The notes under the pieces are model-generated. The model was not told where the DNA came from. It did not search any database and saw only the letters and a program-made list of their open reading frames with translations. Positions 21,183 to 30,930 of a stretch of 55,324 bases of DNA are shown here, piece by piece. The stretch covers positions 69,678-125,001 of the forward strand of contig CAUYUJ010016309.1 of the NCBI GenBank assembly GCA_963575745.1. The letters are read 5' to 3'. The position numbers and the translations under genes are program-made. Source of the DNA: Prorocentrum cordatum (taxonomy: Eukaryota; Sar; Dinophyceae; Prorocentrales; Prorocentraceae). Position 1 is the stretch's first letter; the number at the start of each line of letters is the position of its first letter.

Positions 21183-22320
21183 CCCGGAAAGGGCATCGGC
21201 CCAGGGTTCTCTTTTAGTATGTAAACAATGTCCCCGTGCCCAACTTGAAGGAGGCCGGCGGATTCTTTCCCTGATAAATATCGAGGTCGAAGGAGGCCGG
21301 CGGATTAAAATTTCAGGATGTCTCAGGCGAAACGCTTGTTTTTGAAATCCCGATCGATAAATCACAGGGTGCGGGACACCTCAGCACGACCACACCCCAG
21401 CACGACCACACCCCAGCACGACCACGCCCCAGCACGACCACACCCCAGCACGACCACACCCCAGCACGACCACACCCCAGCACGACCACACCCCAACACG
21501 ACCACACCCCACCACGATCACACCCCACCACGACCACACCCCAGCACGACCCGATCGATGAATCACAGGGTGCGGACCACCCCAGCACGACCACACCCCA
21601 GCACGACCCCACCCCAGCACGACCCCACCCCAGCACGACCACGCCCCAGCACGACCACACCCCAGCACGACCACACCCCAGCACGACCCCAGCACGACCC
21701 CACCCCAGCACGACCCCACCCCAGCACGACCACCCCAGCACGACCACACCCCAGCACGACCACACCCCAGCACGACCACCCCAGCACGACCACCCCCAGC
21801 ACGACCACACCCCAGCACGACCACACCCCAGCACGACCACACCCCAGCACGACCCACCCTAGCAAGACCACACCCCAGCACGACCACACCCCAGCACGAC
21901 CTCACCACAGCACGACCACACCCCAGCACGACCACGCCCCAGCACGACCACGCCCCAGCACGACCACGCCCCAGCACAACCACCCCCCAGCACGACCACC
22001 CCCCCAGCACGACCACGCCCCAGCACGACCACCCCCCAGCACGACCACACCCCAGCACGACCACTCCCCAGCACGACCACACCGCCTTGGTTGAGTGGTT
22101 GCCTGTCGTCGTGGAATGTTTCGTGGGGTGTCTCGTGGAATGTTTCGCGGGGTGAGTTTCGTGAGGTGTCTCGCGGAATGTTTCGTGAGGTGTCTCGTGG
22201 GATGTTTCGTGAGGTGTCTCGTGGGATGTTTCGTGAGGTGTTGCCCCGTTGGGTATCGTGAAAACGTGCCCATGCTCCACATTTCTATATCCCTGTCCGG
22301 GTTCGTGGGTCCATCATGTT
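21183..22320. mobile_element. Family 2 element E, head to tail
   Basis: It has the head CCCGGAAAGGG (21183), the 42-bp pair GAAGGAGGCCGGCGGATT at 21247 and 21289, one GATGTCTCAGGCGAAACGCT unit, a CCCAGCACGACCACA minisatellite (21380-22085), a GTTTCGTGAGGTGTCTCG sub-array and a tail with CCCTGTCCGGG (22291-22301) ending GTCCATCATGTT. Module order is the same as in elements B and C, with array length differing. A partial second copy of the GATCGATRAATCACAGGGTG flank sits inside the array at about 21550-21575. Confidence 0.65.
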
Positions 22321-23216
22321 AAGTGTCCAGGCCATCCAGGGGGATGTCTAACATGGTTGCCCCGAGCAAGGACCACGCATTTTAACGTTCCGTAGCGCGT
22401 CCCCTCGGCACGTCCCGCGGTGCGTCCCCGTGGCACGTCCCCTGGCACGTCGCCTGGCGCGTCCCTTGGGACGTTCCGCGGCGCATCCTCCTGGCATGTT
22501 CCCCTGTGAATTAGCTCTGGGGCAGCTACTATGTGCTGAGGCAGCTCGAGCTTAAGATCCAGATCAATTCGGTCAGGACTCGGATGCAAAGGAGGACTCC
22601 ATCCACAACGCTATAGAGCACAATCGCGGCATGGCACATCGCAGTTCAGCACAGCGCAGCACAGCACAGCCCTCGTACATCAAGATCGATACACTCAGCA
22701 TTACAACCTGGCACGTTCCGTGGCGCGTCCCGTGGCGTGTCCCCCTGGCACGTCGCGCGGCGCGTCCCCTGGCACGTCCCGTGGCACGTGCATTGGCACG
22801 TTCCGTAGCGCGTCCCCTCGGCACGTCCCGCGGTGCGTCTTCGTGGCACGTCCCTTGGCACGTCGCCTGGCGCGTCCCTTGGGACGTTCCGCGGCGCGTC
22901 CTCCTGGCATGTTCCCTTGTCAATTAGCTCTGGGGCAGCTACTATGTGCTGAGGCAGCTCGAGCTTAAGATCCAGATCAATTCGGTCAGGACTCGGATAC
23001 AAAGGAGGACTCGATCCACAACGCTATAGAGCACAATCGCGGCATGGCACATCGCAATTCAGCACGGCGCTGCACAGCACAGCCCTCGGCACGGTACATC
23101 AAGATCGATCCGTTCAGCATTGCGTTTGGCCGTCGCCCAATCCAGTGTCTTTGAAACGTTGCTATGCCTTACATTTCTATATTCCTTTCCGGGTTCGTGG
23201 GTCGATCATGTTGGTT
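22321..23216. repeat. CACGTCCC arrays with two ~200-bp modules and a family 2 tail
   Basis: Two arrays (22385-22500, 22710-22920) each precede a ~200-bp module like those at 18.5-19.7 kb. The second runs into a tail, CCTTTCCGGGTTCGTGGGTC with ATCATGTT, ending at about 23213. Confidence 0.75.
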
Positions 23217-23575
23217 ACGTTGATCATGGTAAACAGTGAATTTCTTGCAAGCTTATGAGCAGATATGCGCGGCGCTAAGGCGAGTCTTGCAAATGTTTAA
23301 AAACGAATATGCGCGGCGCGAAGGCGAGGGCCACAGTTTGAAAACCATCCGCCCTCAATCCGTGAACATCTTGCAATGTTCAAGACAACGGTGCGCGGCG
23401 CTGAGGCGAGAGCCACATTGTGAAAACCACCCGCCCTCCATCTGTGAAACCGTTGTCATGTGTTTTAGCTTCAGGTTCATAGATGTTGAGGACGTCTCAG
23501 GCGAAACGCCAGGCCCACCCGAATAACTGGCTTCGGGGTGCGACAAGCAGAAGTAATTTATAAGGAAAAGGGATG
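23217..23575. repeat. ~85-bp duplicated ATGCGCGGCGC unit
   Basis: Two to three diverged copies contain GCGCGGCGCTRAGGCGAG, GAAAACCAYCCGCCCTC and CATCTTGCAA. A single GACGTCTCAGGCGAAACGCC unit follows at about 23490. No gene is supported. Confidence 0.5.
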
Positions 23576-24090
23576 GAGATGGAGGAGGAGGAGGAGTAGG
23601 AGGAGGAGGAGGGGGACGAGGAGGAATAGGAGGAAGAAGAGGAAGAAGAGGAGGAGGAGGAGGAGGAGGAGGAGAGGAGGAGGAGGAGGATGAGAGGAGT
23701 GGACGAAGAGGAGGAGGAGGAGGAGGAGGAGGAGGAGGAGGAGAGGAGAGAAGGAGGACGGAGGAGGAGGAGGAGGAGGAGAGGAGGAGAGGAGAAGATG
23801 GAGGAGGGGAGGAGGAGGAGGAGGAGGAGGAGGAGGAGGAGGAGGAGGAGGAGGAGGAGGAGGTGGGGGGAGAGTAGGGGGAGGAGGAGGAGGAGGTGGA
23901 GAGGAGGAGGAGAGGAAGAGGAGGAGGAGGATGAGAGGAGGGAGGAGGAGGAGGAGGAGGTGGAAGGAGAGGAGGAGGAGGAGGAGGAGGAGGAGGAGGA
24001 GGAGGAGGAGGAGGAGGAGGAGGAGGAGGAGGAGGAGGAGGAGGAGGAGGAGGAGGAGGAGGAGGAAGAGGAGGAGGAGGAGGAGAGCCC
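23576..24090. repeat. (GGA)n/(GAG)n microsatellite, ~515 bp
   Basis: Almost uninterrupted GGA/GAG triplets with occasional frame slips. Ser- and Glu-rich open frames over it are artefacts. Confidence 0.95.
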
Positions 24091-24376
24091 GTCCGTACCC
24101 TGCCCGGCGTTCGCCGCTCCGCAGGAATTCGACGGCGGGGCGGCCGAGTCCAGGCGCAGGTTAGAGTGCGCGGAGGTGCAGCTCAGCAAGGCGTGCTGGC
24201 CTTCTCCCCTTCTCCTTCTACTTCTTCCTCCTCCTTCCTCCACTCCTTCCTCCTTCTTCCTCCTTGCTCACAATCTTTCTGAGGATGGAGCTTCGGAGGA
24301 TGGAGTTTCTGAGGGCCGTCGTTGGGCCTGAGCTTCAACAATCCTTCTGAGGATCGGTCTTCTGGGGATCGAGTTT

Positions 24377-24570
24377 CCCCGGGAAAGGGCATAAGCCTAG
24401 GGTTCTCTTTCAGTTGGTTTACCTCCGGGTGTGACTTGAGGTGGGCCGGCGGATCTTTTTTGCGATAAATATCGAGGCCGAGGTGGGCCGGCGAATTAAA
24501 CTTTGAGGATGTCCCTAGCGAAACGCTGGTTTTTGAAATCGCGATCGATACATCACAGGGTGCGGGACAC
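24377..24570. repeat. Family 2 head, copy F
   Basis: CCCCGGGAAAGGG is followed by AGGGTTCTCTTTCAGT, the 42-bp pair GAGGTGGGCCGGCG at 24438 and 24480 with TGCGATAAATATCGAGG between, then GATGTCCCTAGCGAAACGCT and ATCACAGGGTGCGGG. No tail is found. Confidence 0.7.
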
Positions 24571-24589
24571 GTTTTGGTCAGGGGCATGG

Positions 24590-24960
24590 ATGACGTAGTG
24601 CTTATAGATTGGCCCCATCCAGGGGTACGTATCTATGTGTTTTTACGTATGTTCCTATAGATGGGCCCTCTCGTTACCTATAGATTGGCTCTCTCCATGG
24701 GCACGAAGACGAGTGTTTTTACGTATATTCCTACAGATTTGCCCTTTCCAGGAATACGTGTGTTCCCATAGGTTCGCTCCATCCAGGGGCACGCATGCGT
24801 TTGTTTTTACCTAACAGCTCTTGCTGATAGGTTTCTAGTGGTTTCAAAAGAGAGCATCATGACTCCTCAGGGGGGTCTGGGCGGGACCCGGAACGGCTGC
24901 CGCCGGGCTGCCGCCGAAGCCGAAATCGCTTGGGACATCCTCGCAAAATCGCTCTTGGTG
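24590..24960. repeat. CTATAGATTGGCC units and 'ACCTAACAGC' module
   Basis: Several ~55-bp units (CCTATAGATTGGCYC, CCAGGGGYACG, TTTTTACGTAT) lead into a ~110-bp module with ACCTAACAGC, TGATAGGTTTC, CATCATGACTCCTCAGGGGG and TCTGGGCGGG. That module recurs at 26035, 43360 and 44005, each time just before a CCGGAGCCAACTGTAGGCC array. Confidence 0.65.
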
Positions 24961-24961
24961 C

Positions 24962-25290
24962 TCCCAGAACTCCATTCCCGGGCCACATTTTGGATGCCCG
25001 GAGCCAACTGTAGGCCACTTCGTGCTCTTCGACTTCCCAGAACTCCATTCCCGGGCCACATTTTGGATGCCCGGAGCCAACTGTAGGCCACTTCGTGCTC
25101 TTCGATTTCCCAGAACTCCATTCCCGGGCCACATTTTGGATGCCCGGAGCCAACTGTAGGCCACTTCGTGCTCTTCAAGTTCCCAGAACTCCATTCCTGG
25201 GCATGATTTTGAATGCCCGGAGCCAACTGTAGGCCACTTCGTGTTCTTCTAGTTCCCAGAACTTCATTCCTGGGCCACATTTTGAATGCT
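24962..25290. repeat. ~62-bp array: CCGGAGCCAACTGTAGGCC
   Basis: Five units of CCAGAACTCCATTCCCGGGC, CACATTTTGGATGC, CCGGAGCCAACTGTAGGCC and ACTTCGTGCTCTTCGA. The same family is found at 26145-26530, 39085-39365, 43475-43790 and 44112-44492. Confidence 0.85.
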
Positions 25291-25780
25291 GAGGCAGGCT
25301 GATGCTGCGGCCGAGGCAGGCTGAGGCTGAGGCAGGCTGAGGCTGAGGCCGAGGCTGAAGGCAGACTGAGGCTGAGGCTGAAGCAGACTGAGGCTGAGGC
25401 TGAGGCAGGCTGAGGCTGAGGCTGAGGCAGGCTGATGCTGAGGCAGGCTGAGGCTGAGGCTGAGGCTGATGCAGGCTGGCTGAGGCAGGCTGAGGCTGAG
25501 GCCGAGGCTGAAGGCAGACTGAGGCTGAGGCTGAAGCAGGCTGAGGCTGAGGCTGAGGCAGGCTGAGGCTGAGGCAGGCTGAGGCTGAGGCTGAGGCAGG
25601 CTGAGGCTGAGGCTGTGACTGCGACTGCCGTTGCCGCTGCGACTGTCATCGCGAATGCGACTACGACTGCGAGAACAGCAGAATTCAACAACTGGATTTT
25701 CATCTGAATCTTAAGGGGAATGCTTTCAGATATGCTTCTACACATCGCTGTTAGGTTGCTTTGCCGGGATATTTTTTTCG
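25291..25780. repeat. GGCTGAGGCTGAGGCA minisatellite and AATTCAACAAC module
   Basis: (GAGGCTGAGGCAGGCT)n runs to about 25615 and gives way to GACTGCGACTGCC words and a ~100-bp module (CAGAATTCAACAACTGG, GGGAATGCTTTCAGATATGC, ACACATCGCTGTTAGGTTGC). The module recurs at 43070, 43880 and 45975. Confidence 0.7.
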
Positions 25781-26530
25781 TATGCTCCTATAGATGGGCC
25801 CTCTCATTACCTATAGATGGGCATTCTCCAGGGGCACGACCCCGGTTTTTTTGCGTATATTCCTATAGCTTGGCCCTCTCCAGGATTACGTGTGTTCCCA
25901 TATAGTGGCCCTCTCCAGGGGCACGAACCCGTGTGTTCTTTTACGCATATTCCTATAACTGGGCCTCTCATTACTTGTATATTGGGTCTCTCCAGGGGCA
26001 CGCATGCGTGTGTTTTTACCTAACGGCGAAGACTGACAGGTTTCTACTGGGGTCAAAAGAGAGCATCTGATGACTCCCCGGGGGGGTCTGGGCGGGAGCC
26101 GGACAGGCGAGGGCCGGGTTCGTTTTAAGCAAACAGTCGCGCACTTTGTGCTCTTCGACCTCCCAGAACTCCATTCCCGGGCCACATTTTGAATGCCCGG
26201 AGCCAACTGTAGGCCACTTCGTGCTCTTCGACTTCCCAGAACTCCATTCCCGGGCCACATTTTGGATGCCCGGAGCCAACTGTAGGCCACTTCGTGCTCT
26301 TCGATTTCCCAGAACTCCATTCCCGGGCCACATTTTGGATGCCCGGAGCCAACTGTAGGCCACTCCGTTTTCTTGGACTTCCCAGAACATCATTCCCGGG
26401 CCACATACTGAATGCCCGGAGCCAACTGTAGGCCACTTCGTGTTCTTCCACATCCCAGAACTTTTCTCCCAGGCCACATTTTGAATGCCCGGAGCCAACT
26501 GTACGCCACTTCGTGCTCTTCCACTTCCCA
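25781..26530. repeat. Second CTATAGATGGGCC / ACCTAACGGC / CCGGAGCCAACTGT block
   Basis: The three modules occur in the same order as at 24.6-25.3 kb: CCTATAGATGGGC units to 26030, an ACCTAACGGCGAAGACTGA module to 26140, then six 62-bp units. The repeated order shows that the modules move or duplicate together. Confidence 0.7.
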
Positions 26531-26569
26531 GACTTCCAAGACTCATCATCTTCATCATCATCATCGTCC

Positions 26570-26590
26570 CCGTAGCCTTCTTGGCTACAG
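26570..26590 (+). promoter_or_regulatory. Spliced-leader-like relic
   Basis: CCGTAGCC, TTCTTGGCT, ACAG in sequence matches the conserved dinoflagellate spliced leader at 17 of 21 positions by my count. Relict leaders next to genes are a known sign of cDNA retroposition in dinoflagellates. GTAGCC and GGCTAC also form a perfect 6-bp hairpin, so a chance hairpin is the alternative. Confidence 0.35.
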
Positions 26591-26647
26591 CCCCGCTTTC
26601 GAAGATTTCCTTTCCAAGGAACTGCGCAGCGCCTACTGCGCACCTTC

Positions 26648-26854
26648 ATGCCAGGACATGCTGATAGTTCTCGGTCTGGCGGCGGTGCTCTTGACCCTGC
26701 TGCATTGAACAGCGGTGCTCCTCAGCCTGCGGCAGGGAACAGCGCTGCTCCTCAGCGTGCTGCATTTCGACGAGCCGAAATCTTTCACATCAGTAATTTT
26801 GGGTCTCGGAGCCCACAGGGCGGTTTTTCATGTTTTCCATTCGACGTTCCATGA
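26648..26854 (+). CDS. Small ORF with 10-residue repeat (GAPQPA type)
   Basis: A 68-codon frame follows the spliced-leader-like word. It carries three 30-bp tandem units at 26684, 26714 and 26744, reading GALDPAALNS, GAPQPAAGNS and AAPQRAAFRR. The unit contains the GGTGCTCCTCAGCCTGC motif seen in many places between 26.7 and 45.3 kb. The rest of the frame (AEIFHISNFGSRSP) looks protein-like. It may be a fragment of a longer spliced or decayed gene. Confidence 0.35.
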   Translation: MPGHADSSRSGGGALDPAALNSGAPQPAAGNSAAPQRAAFRRAEIFHISNFGSRSPQGGFSCFPFDVP

Positions 26855-26860
26855 AGCCCG

Positions 26861-27150
26861 ATGTCATTCCGAGGCCGCGCGTCGAACGTTTTCGATGGCG
26901 CGTCGCGTTATGCGATGTCACGTGCGTTGGGGTCGTCAAAGGCTTGCGTGCTTGTTGCGGATCGGTTGATGTGGGCTGGGGTTTCTCAGGATTGTACATT
27001 TGCTTTGCGCTGGGGCGGTTTCGACCCCCATCCCTGGCTGATCCACCCCGCGGGTAACGTCGCAGGAAGAGTTCGATCATTTCGTTCGTAGTGCCAGCGA
27101 TGCTGTCGCGGACATTGACCGCGCCACGGGGGGGGGTCGTCCAGAAATTT
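26861..27150 (+). pseudogene. Broken coding-like fragments
   Basis: One frame reads DRLMWAGVSQDCTFALRWGG then FDPHPWLIHPAGNVAGR (26861-27091). A different frame from about 27063 reads QEEFDHFVRSASDAVADIDR then ATGGGRPEIS before entering the family 1 head. Both look like protein, but the frame changes near 27060. This fits a frameshifted relic or two exons with an undetected junction (an AG precedes the second piece). The family is not recognised with confidence; a retrotransposon-type protein is possible. Confidence 0.3.
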
Positions 27151-27164
27151 CCTACCATATTGCA

Positions 27165-27870
27165 GTGTTGGTTCTTCGTTTTGAAGAGACACCGCCCCGC
27201 GTCATTCCTTCCGGCCCCCTCCCTCGTCCTCCCTCTTCGCGTATCTGCCCCTGCTCTCCGCGTGTCTCCGTCGTCATCGTCCATCGTCATCGTCGCCATC
27301 ACCATCATCATCAGCATCATCAGCATTCTCGCCGTCTCCATCATCAATACCACCACCATCCTCATCAACATCATCAAAACACCCCCCTTGTTCCCCCGCG
27401 TTTCTGCTTCGCCGCATCCCCCGCAAGTCTCGTGGCCTTGTGAGGTGCTCCACCGAAGGCCCCATCGGCAGGGTCCTTAGTGCGCCGCCCAGCCCATGTC
27501 GGCACGCCCCTCAGACGCTTCGTGTCCCCATGAGGAGCTCATCGGAGGTCCCGGCGGCAAGGTCCACATGCCGTCGCCCAGGCCACATTGATGACACCCT
27601 CAAACATTTCGTGCCCCTATAGGCAGCTCCACCAAAAAAAGGTCCCAGCGGCAGGTTTCCCAGGCCGCCGCCCAGCATATTTCGGCATACGTTTCACACG
27701 CTTCGTGGCCCCACGGGGAGCTACACCGACGGCCCCACAGGCAGGGCCCACAGGCCGCCGCCCAGCCCATTCCGTCATACGCTCACAAGCTTCGTGGCCC
27801 CATTGGGGAACACCCCCGATGGCCCAAGCGACAGGGTCCACATGCCGTCGCCCAGCCCATGTCGTCCACG
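27165..27870. mobile_element. Family 1 head-array element, copy 4
   Basis: A head with GTGTTGGTTCTTCG and TTTTGAAGAGACACCGCC is followed by ATC/TCC-rich spacer and about five units of the TTCGTGGCCCCACGGGGAGC type with local word CCGCCGCCCAGCCCAT. The tail is not found; the array ends near the word GTCGTCCACGAGTGG. Confidence 0.65.
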
Positions 27871-28370
27871 AGTGGCGCCCAGCACGGCTCCAAGAGCGCC
27901 CCAAGAGGCGCCGAGTAAGTTGCACCCTCATGCAAATAGTTTTTGTCACTTGTGGGGGTCCTCTTGGGGCCCTCTTGGAGCATTCTTGGGGCCCTCTGGG
28001 AGCGTTCTTGGGGCCTTCCCGGGGCCCCAGTGGGCCCTCGGAGGGCCCCAAGAACGTTCCCCGAGGGCCCCAAGAGGGACCCCCCAAAATGGTACAAAAA
28101 ATTCGCGCGAACGTGCAATCTGTTGTAGGCCTTTCGGGGCCCTCTGGGAGCTCTCTTGGGGCCCCCATTGGTGGCGCCTTGGGGCCTTGGGATGGCTCCA
28201 AGAGGCTTCGGGATTGCCCCAGACCGCCACAAGACAGCTCCGAGACGGCCGTCGAGCACCACGGGTGAAAGCAAGTGAGGCTAGGGAACAGGGCCTCTGG
28301 TAAGCCGCCACTGCGCCCCCTGGACTACCCAGACAGCGAGGGGACCTGAAACGCCCTGGGGCTCCAGGGG
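27871..28370. repeat. GGGGCCCTCTTGGGAGC hairpin-rich repeats
   Basis: Degenerate repeats of CTTGGGGCCCTC alternate with their reverse complement (GAGGGCCCCAAGA), so nearby copies can pair. Similar blocks are at 29.05-29.25, 29.46-29.66 and 48.88-49.15 kb. No gene is supported. Confidence 0.6.
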
Positions 28371-28377
28371 CCCCAGA

Positions 28378-28433
28378 TTAGTGAAGTGAAGGTTTTTGCC
28401 ATGCAAGCACCCCGAAATTCTTCACTTCACTAA
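28378..28433. repeat. Perfect 14-bp inverted repeat
   Basis: TTAGTGAAGTGAAG at 28378-28391 and CTTCACTTCACTAA at 28420-28433 are exact reverse complements, separated by 28 bases. They can form a stem-loop in DNA or RNA. Confidence 0.8.
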
Positions 28434-28619
28434 ACCGGACCCAGGACGAACTCGCTACGCTCCAGTCCCGCGGGAGATCCAAGACTCCCGCCGCCGCCCG
28501 GGGACGTTGCTGCATTGCGGTGCTCTGGTCACTGTTAATGGCTTCCGCGGGCTGCAGCGGCTCACTTCCATGACTACCCCGACTCACGAATCCAGTGGTT
28601 GGTCTGGCTCTATGGGTTG

Positions 28620-28895
28620 GTTTCGTTGTGTCGGTTGATTTTATGCTTGGTTGGCGGTCGGTGGATTTCGCGTTGTTCATTGGTGTCGTGAAGTGATTTG
28701 TCGTTTGGTTGGTCAGTGCCGTTTTGTTGATTCGTGCCGTTTTGTTGGTTGGTGTCGTTTCGTTGGTTGGTGTCGTTTTGTTGCTTGGTGTCGTTTTGTT
28801 GCTTGGTGTCCTTTTGTTGGCCGGTGTCGATTTGTTGGTTTGTTGGTTGGTGTCGGTTTGTTGGTTGGTGTCGTTTTGTTGCTTGGCGTCGTCCT
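28620..28895. repeat. GTTGGTTGGTGTCGTTTT minisatellite
   Basis: About 15 units of 18-20 bp with TTGGTGTCGTTTTGTTG. On the minus strand it reads as Asn-Thr-Lys/Gln repeats, but both strands are open only because of the unit length. Confidence 0.75.
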
Positions 28896-29099
28896 GGCGG
28901 CGTGGCCGATAATCGGCGGCCTGCAATGGCGCCAGGATTTGTTTCGGGCCAGCCTTGATCGCCCTCATCATTCTCATATTCGTCAGCGTCAGCACTCGTC
29001 GCCCCCATCCGCGCACACATGCGGCCCTGGTACGGCTCTCACGCGGCCCTGCGAAGGCCTTCACTGTGCTCCCCAAAGCTTTCTGAGGGGCCCCCCAGA

Positions 29100-29460
29100 G
29101 GCCCCAAGAGGGCACTGGAAATTGTCGCTTCCAACTCCGCCAGGCGGAGGTCAACAAGGGTCTCACTGGTGCACTTCCAGGAATCGTCGTTCGATCCTCT
29201 TGGGGCCCTCCTGGGGCCTTCTGGAGCCGTCTTGGAAGCTCCGAGCGGCTCCATGAAGGCGCCGGGCGATATCGCTTCCAATTCCGCCAGGTGGAGTTAG
29301 ACCAGGGGCTCACTGAGGCCCCTTTTTGCGCCCTCCTCTGCCTTTGAAAAAGCCCCGATGGGGTTCTTCAGTGCCGTCTTAGGGCCCCTAAGAGGCCTCC
29401 AGTAGGGTATTGAAGTTATCGCTTCCAACTCCGCCACGCGGAGTTGAACCCAGGGCGGCT
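29100..29460. repeat. ~150-bp repeats with CTCCGCCAGGCGGAG hairpin
   Basis: Three diverged copies (near 29128, 29274, 29430) contain TCGCTTCCAAYTCCGCCA followed by (G/C)GYGGAG and GGGCTC-type sequence. CTCCGC/GCGGAG pairs into a hairpin. On the minus strand each copy reads TGGCGGARTTGGAAGCG, resembling a Pol III A-box. Confidence 0.5.
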
Positions 29461-29499
29461 CTCTATGGCCCTTTCGGGGCCTTCTTAGAGCTTTTCTGA

Positions 29500-29740
29500 G
29501 GCCCTAAGTGGGCCCTGGGAGGTGTCATTTTCACGGGCGTTGAAAGTGACACCGCGGAGGGCCCTCTTGGGCCCTTCTTGGGGCCTCTCTTGGGTCCCTC
29601 TGGGAGCCCTCTTGGTGCCGCCCTGGGGCCTTCTCGGGGCCTTCTTGGAGCCTTTCTGGTGCTCTTTAAGTGGGCCCTGGGAGGTGTCACTTTCACGGGC
29701 GCTGAAAGTGACACATCGAAGGGCCCGCTTTCCCTCGTAG
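29500..29740. repeat. Two copies of a GTGTCAC hairpin unit
   Basis: GTGTCACTTTCA and TGAAAGTGACAC (second copy, from about 29686) pair perfectly around CGGGCGC. The first copy (about 29523) has one T opposite G, still a wobble pair in RNA. Both are bracketed by AAGTGGGCCCTGGGAG and (G)AGGGCCC, which can extend the stem. Confidence 0.6.
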
Positions 29741-30027
29741 CGCTGCCCGTGGCCGGGGCATTGTGCAGCGCATCCCTCGTCGAACGTATTTTGTCGGACG
29801 CGTGGTCGAATTCCGCCAGTTCGGTCGAGATGGTGGTCAAGCGGTTCGGTTGCAATGTAGCCATGCGGATCTGAGCTTACCATTTCTTGCCATTTTGGCG
29901 GGGATCGCAGGAGCGTTTGTGTTGTGATCAACTGTGCTCGATATATCCAGCGGCAGCGTTTCATCCCAATATATTATTTTGAAAAAAGTCAGCAGGGGCC
30001 AAATTGCTGATGTGAAGCAACATAGCA

Positions 30028-30930
30028 TTGAGCGGTCCTCTGCAAACGCTCGTGGAGCACGTGAAGCAGTTCGGCCGGATACCGAAGCGAAATAAAGGAA
30101 CGTCCGAACAAGAACGGGCCGAAAACAAGTTGGCCAAACGTTTCTCGGACCATCGCGACCGCATCCCCAAAGACATTTTGCATGAACTGCGGGCCCTGGG
30201 CTGTGCTGATCAGCAGACGGAGACCGAGGAGCTCAAGCGGAAACAGAAAACCGAGGAGCTCATGCAGCAAAAGCGAGACAATACCGAGGAGCTCATGCAG
30301 CAAGTGCGAGACCTCGGCCGCCACCCGAAGGAGTATGCCGGGCGTAGCCTCGCAGAGCGGCAGCTGGCAGAGAAAGTCCAGAAAGCACGGAAGGCCAACC
30401 AGTTCCCCCCGGAGCAGGACGCCGAGCTCCAGGCCTTCAAGCAAGCGGAGAGCGAAGCCACAACAAAGACTCGCATTGCGGAGGCGGAGGGCCTTCCAAA
30501 CCCCATGGAAGGGTTCCCTGAGGAGGCGCAGAACAGGATCGACCAGGACCTGCTGATGCTCGAGAGTGGCATCCGGACCAAGGTAATCCTGCGGCGCCTT
30601 GCCGCCCACGCGGAGCTTGTGTCCAGCCTCTCTGCGCAACGCACGGAATTCGCGCAGCGGTGCGCGGAGCGGGTGCGCAAGGCGTCGGCCGCCCCCGCGG
30701 GGAAGAGCTGCTGCGTTCCCGGCGGCGAGGTGGAGGGGGACCAGCTGCGCGTCTTCTCCGACCGCCCCGTCATGACGGGGCCGCTCGTGTGCCAGCTCTG
30801 CGACTGCGACTTTCTTACAGAGGAAAACTTTGCGCGGCGCAAGCAGCAGGGCCACGTGGGCGAGGCGGAATACCGCAAACGGGTGCTGTTCCTGATGGCG
30901 GAGGCTGGCTGCAGGCCGATAACCGCCTAG
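30028..30930 (+). pseudogene. Helentron-like protein, N-terminal segment
   Basis: An open frame from TTG 30028 to an in-frame TAG at 30928-30930; no ATG marks the true start. Two related ~50-residue repeats are visible: LVEHVKQFGRIPKRNKG then ERAENKLAKRF, and LMQQVRDLGRHPKEYAG then ERQLAEKVQKA. Between them TEELKRKQKTEELMQQ is itself repeated. Near the end CQLCDCDFLTEENF with GHVGEAEYRKR suggests a zinc-binding module. After the TAG the same frame continues (EKRLMVQNFAHFQQFC) without loss of register, so the stop is a point lesion, a read-through site, or inside a missed intron. Confidence 0.6.
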
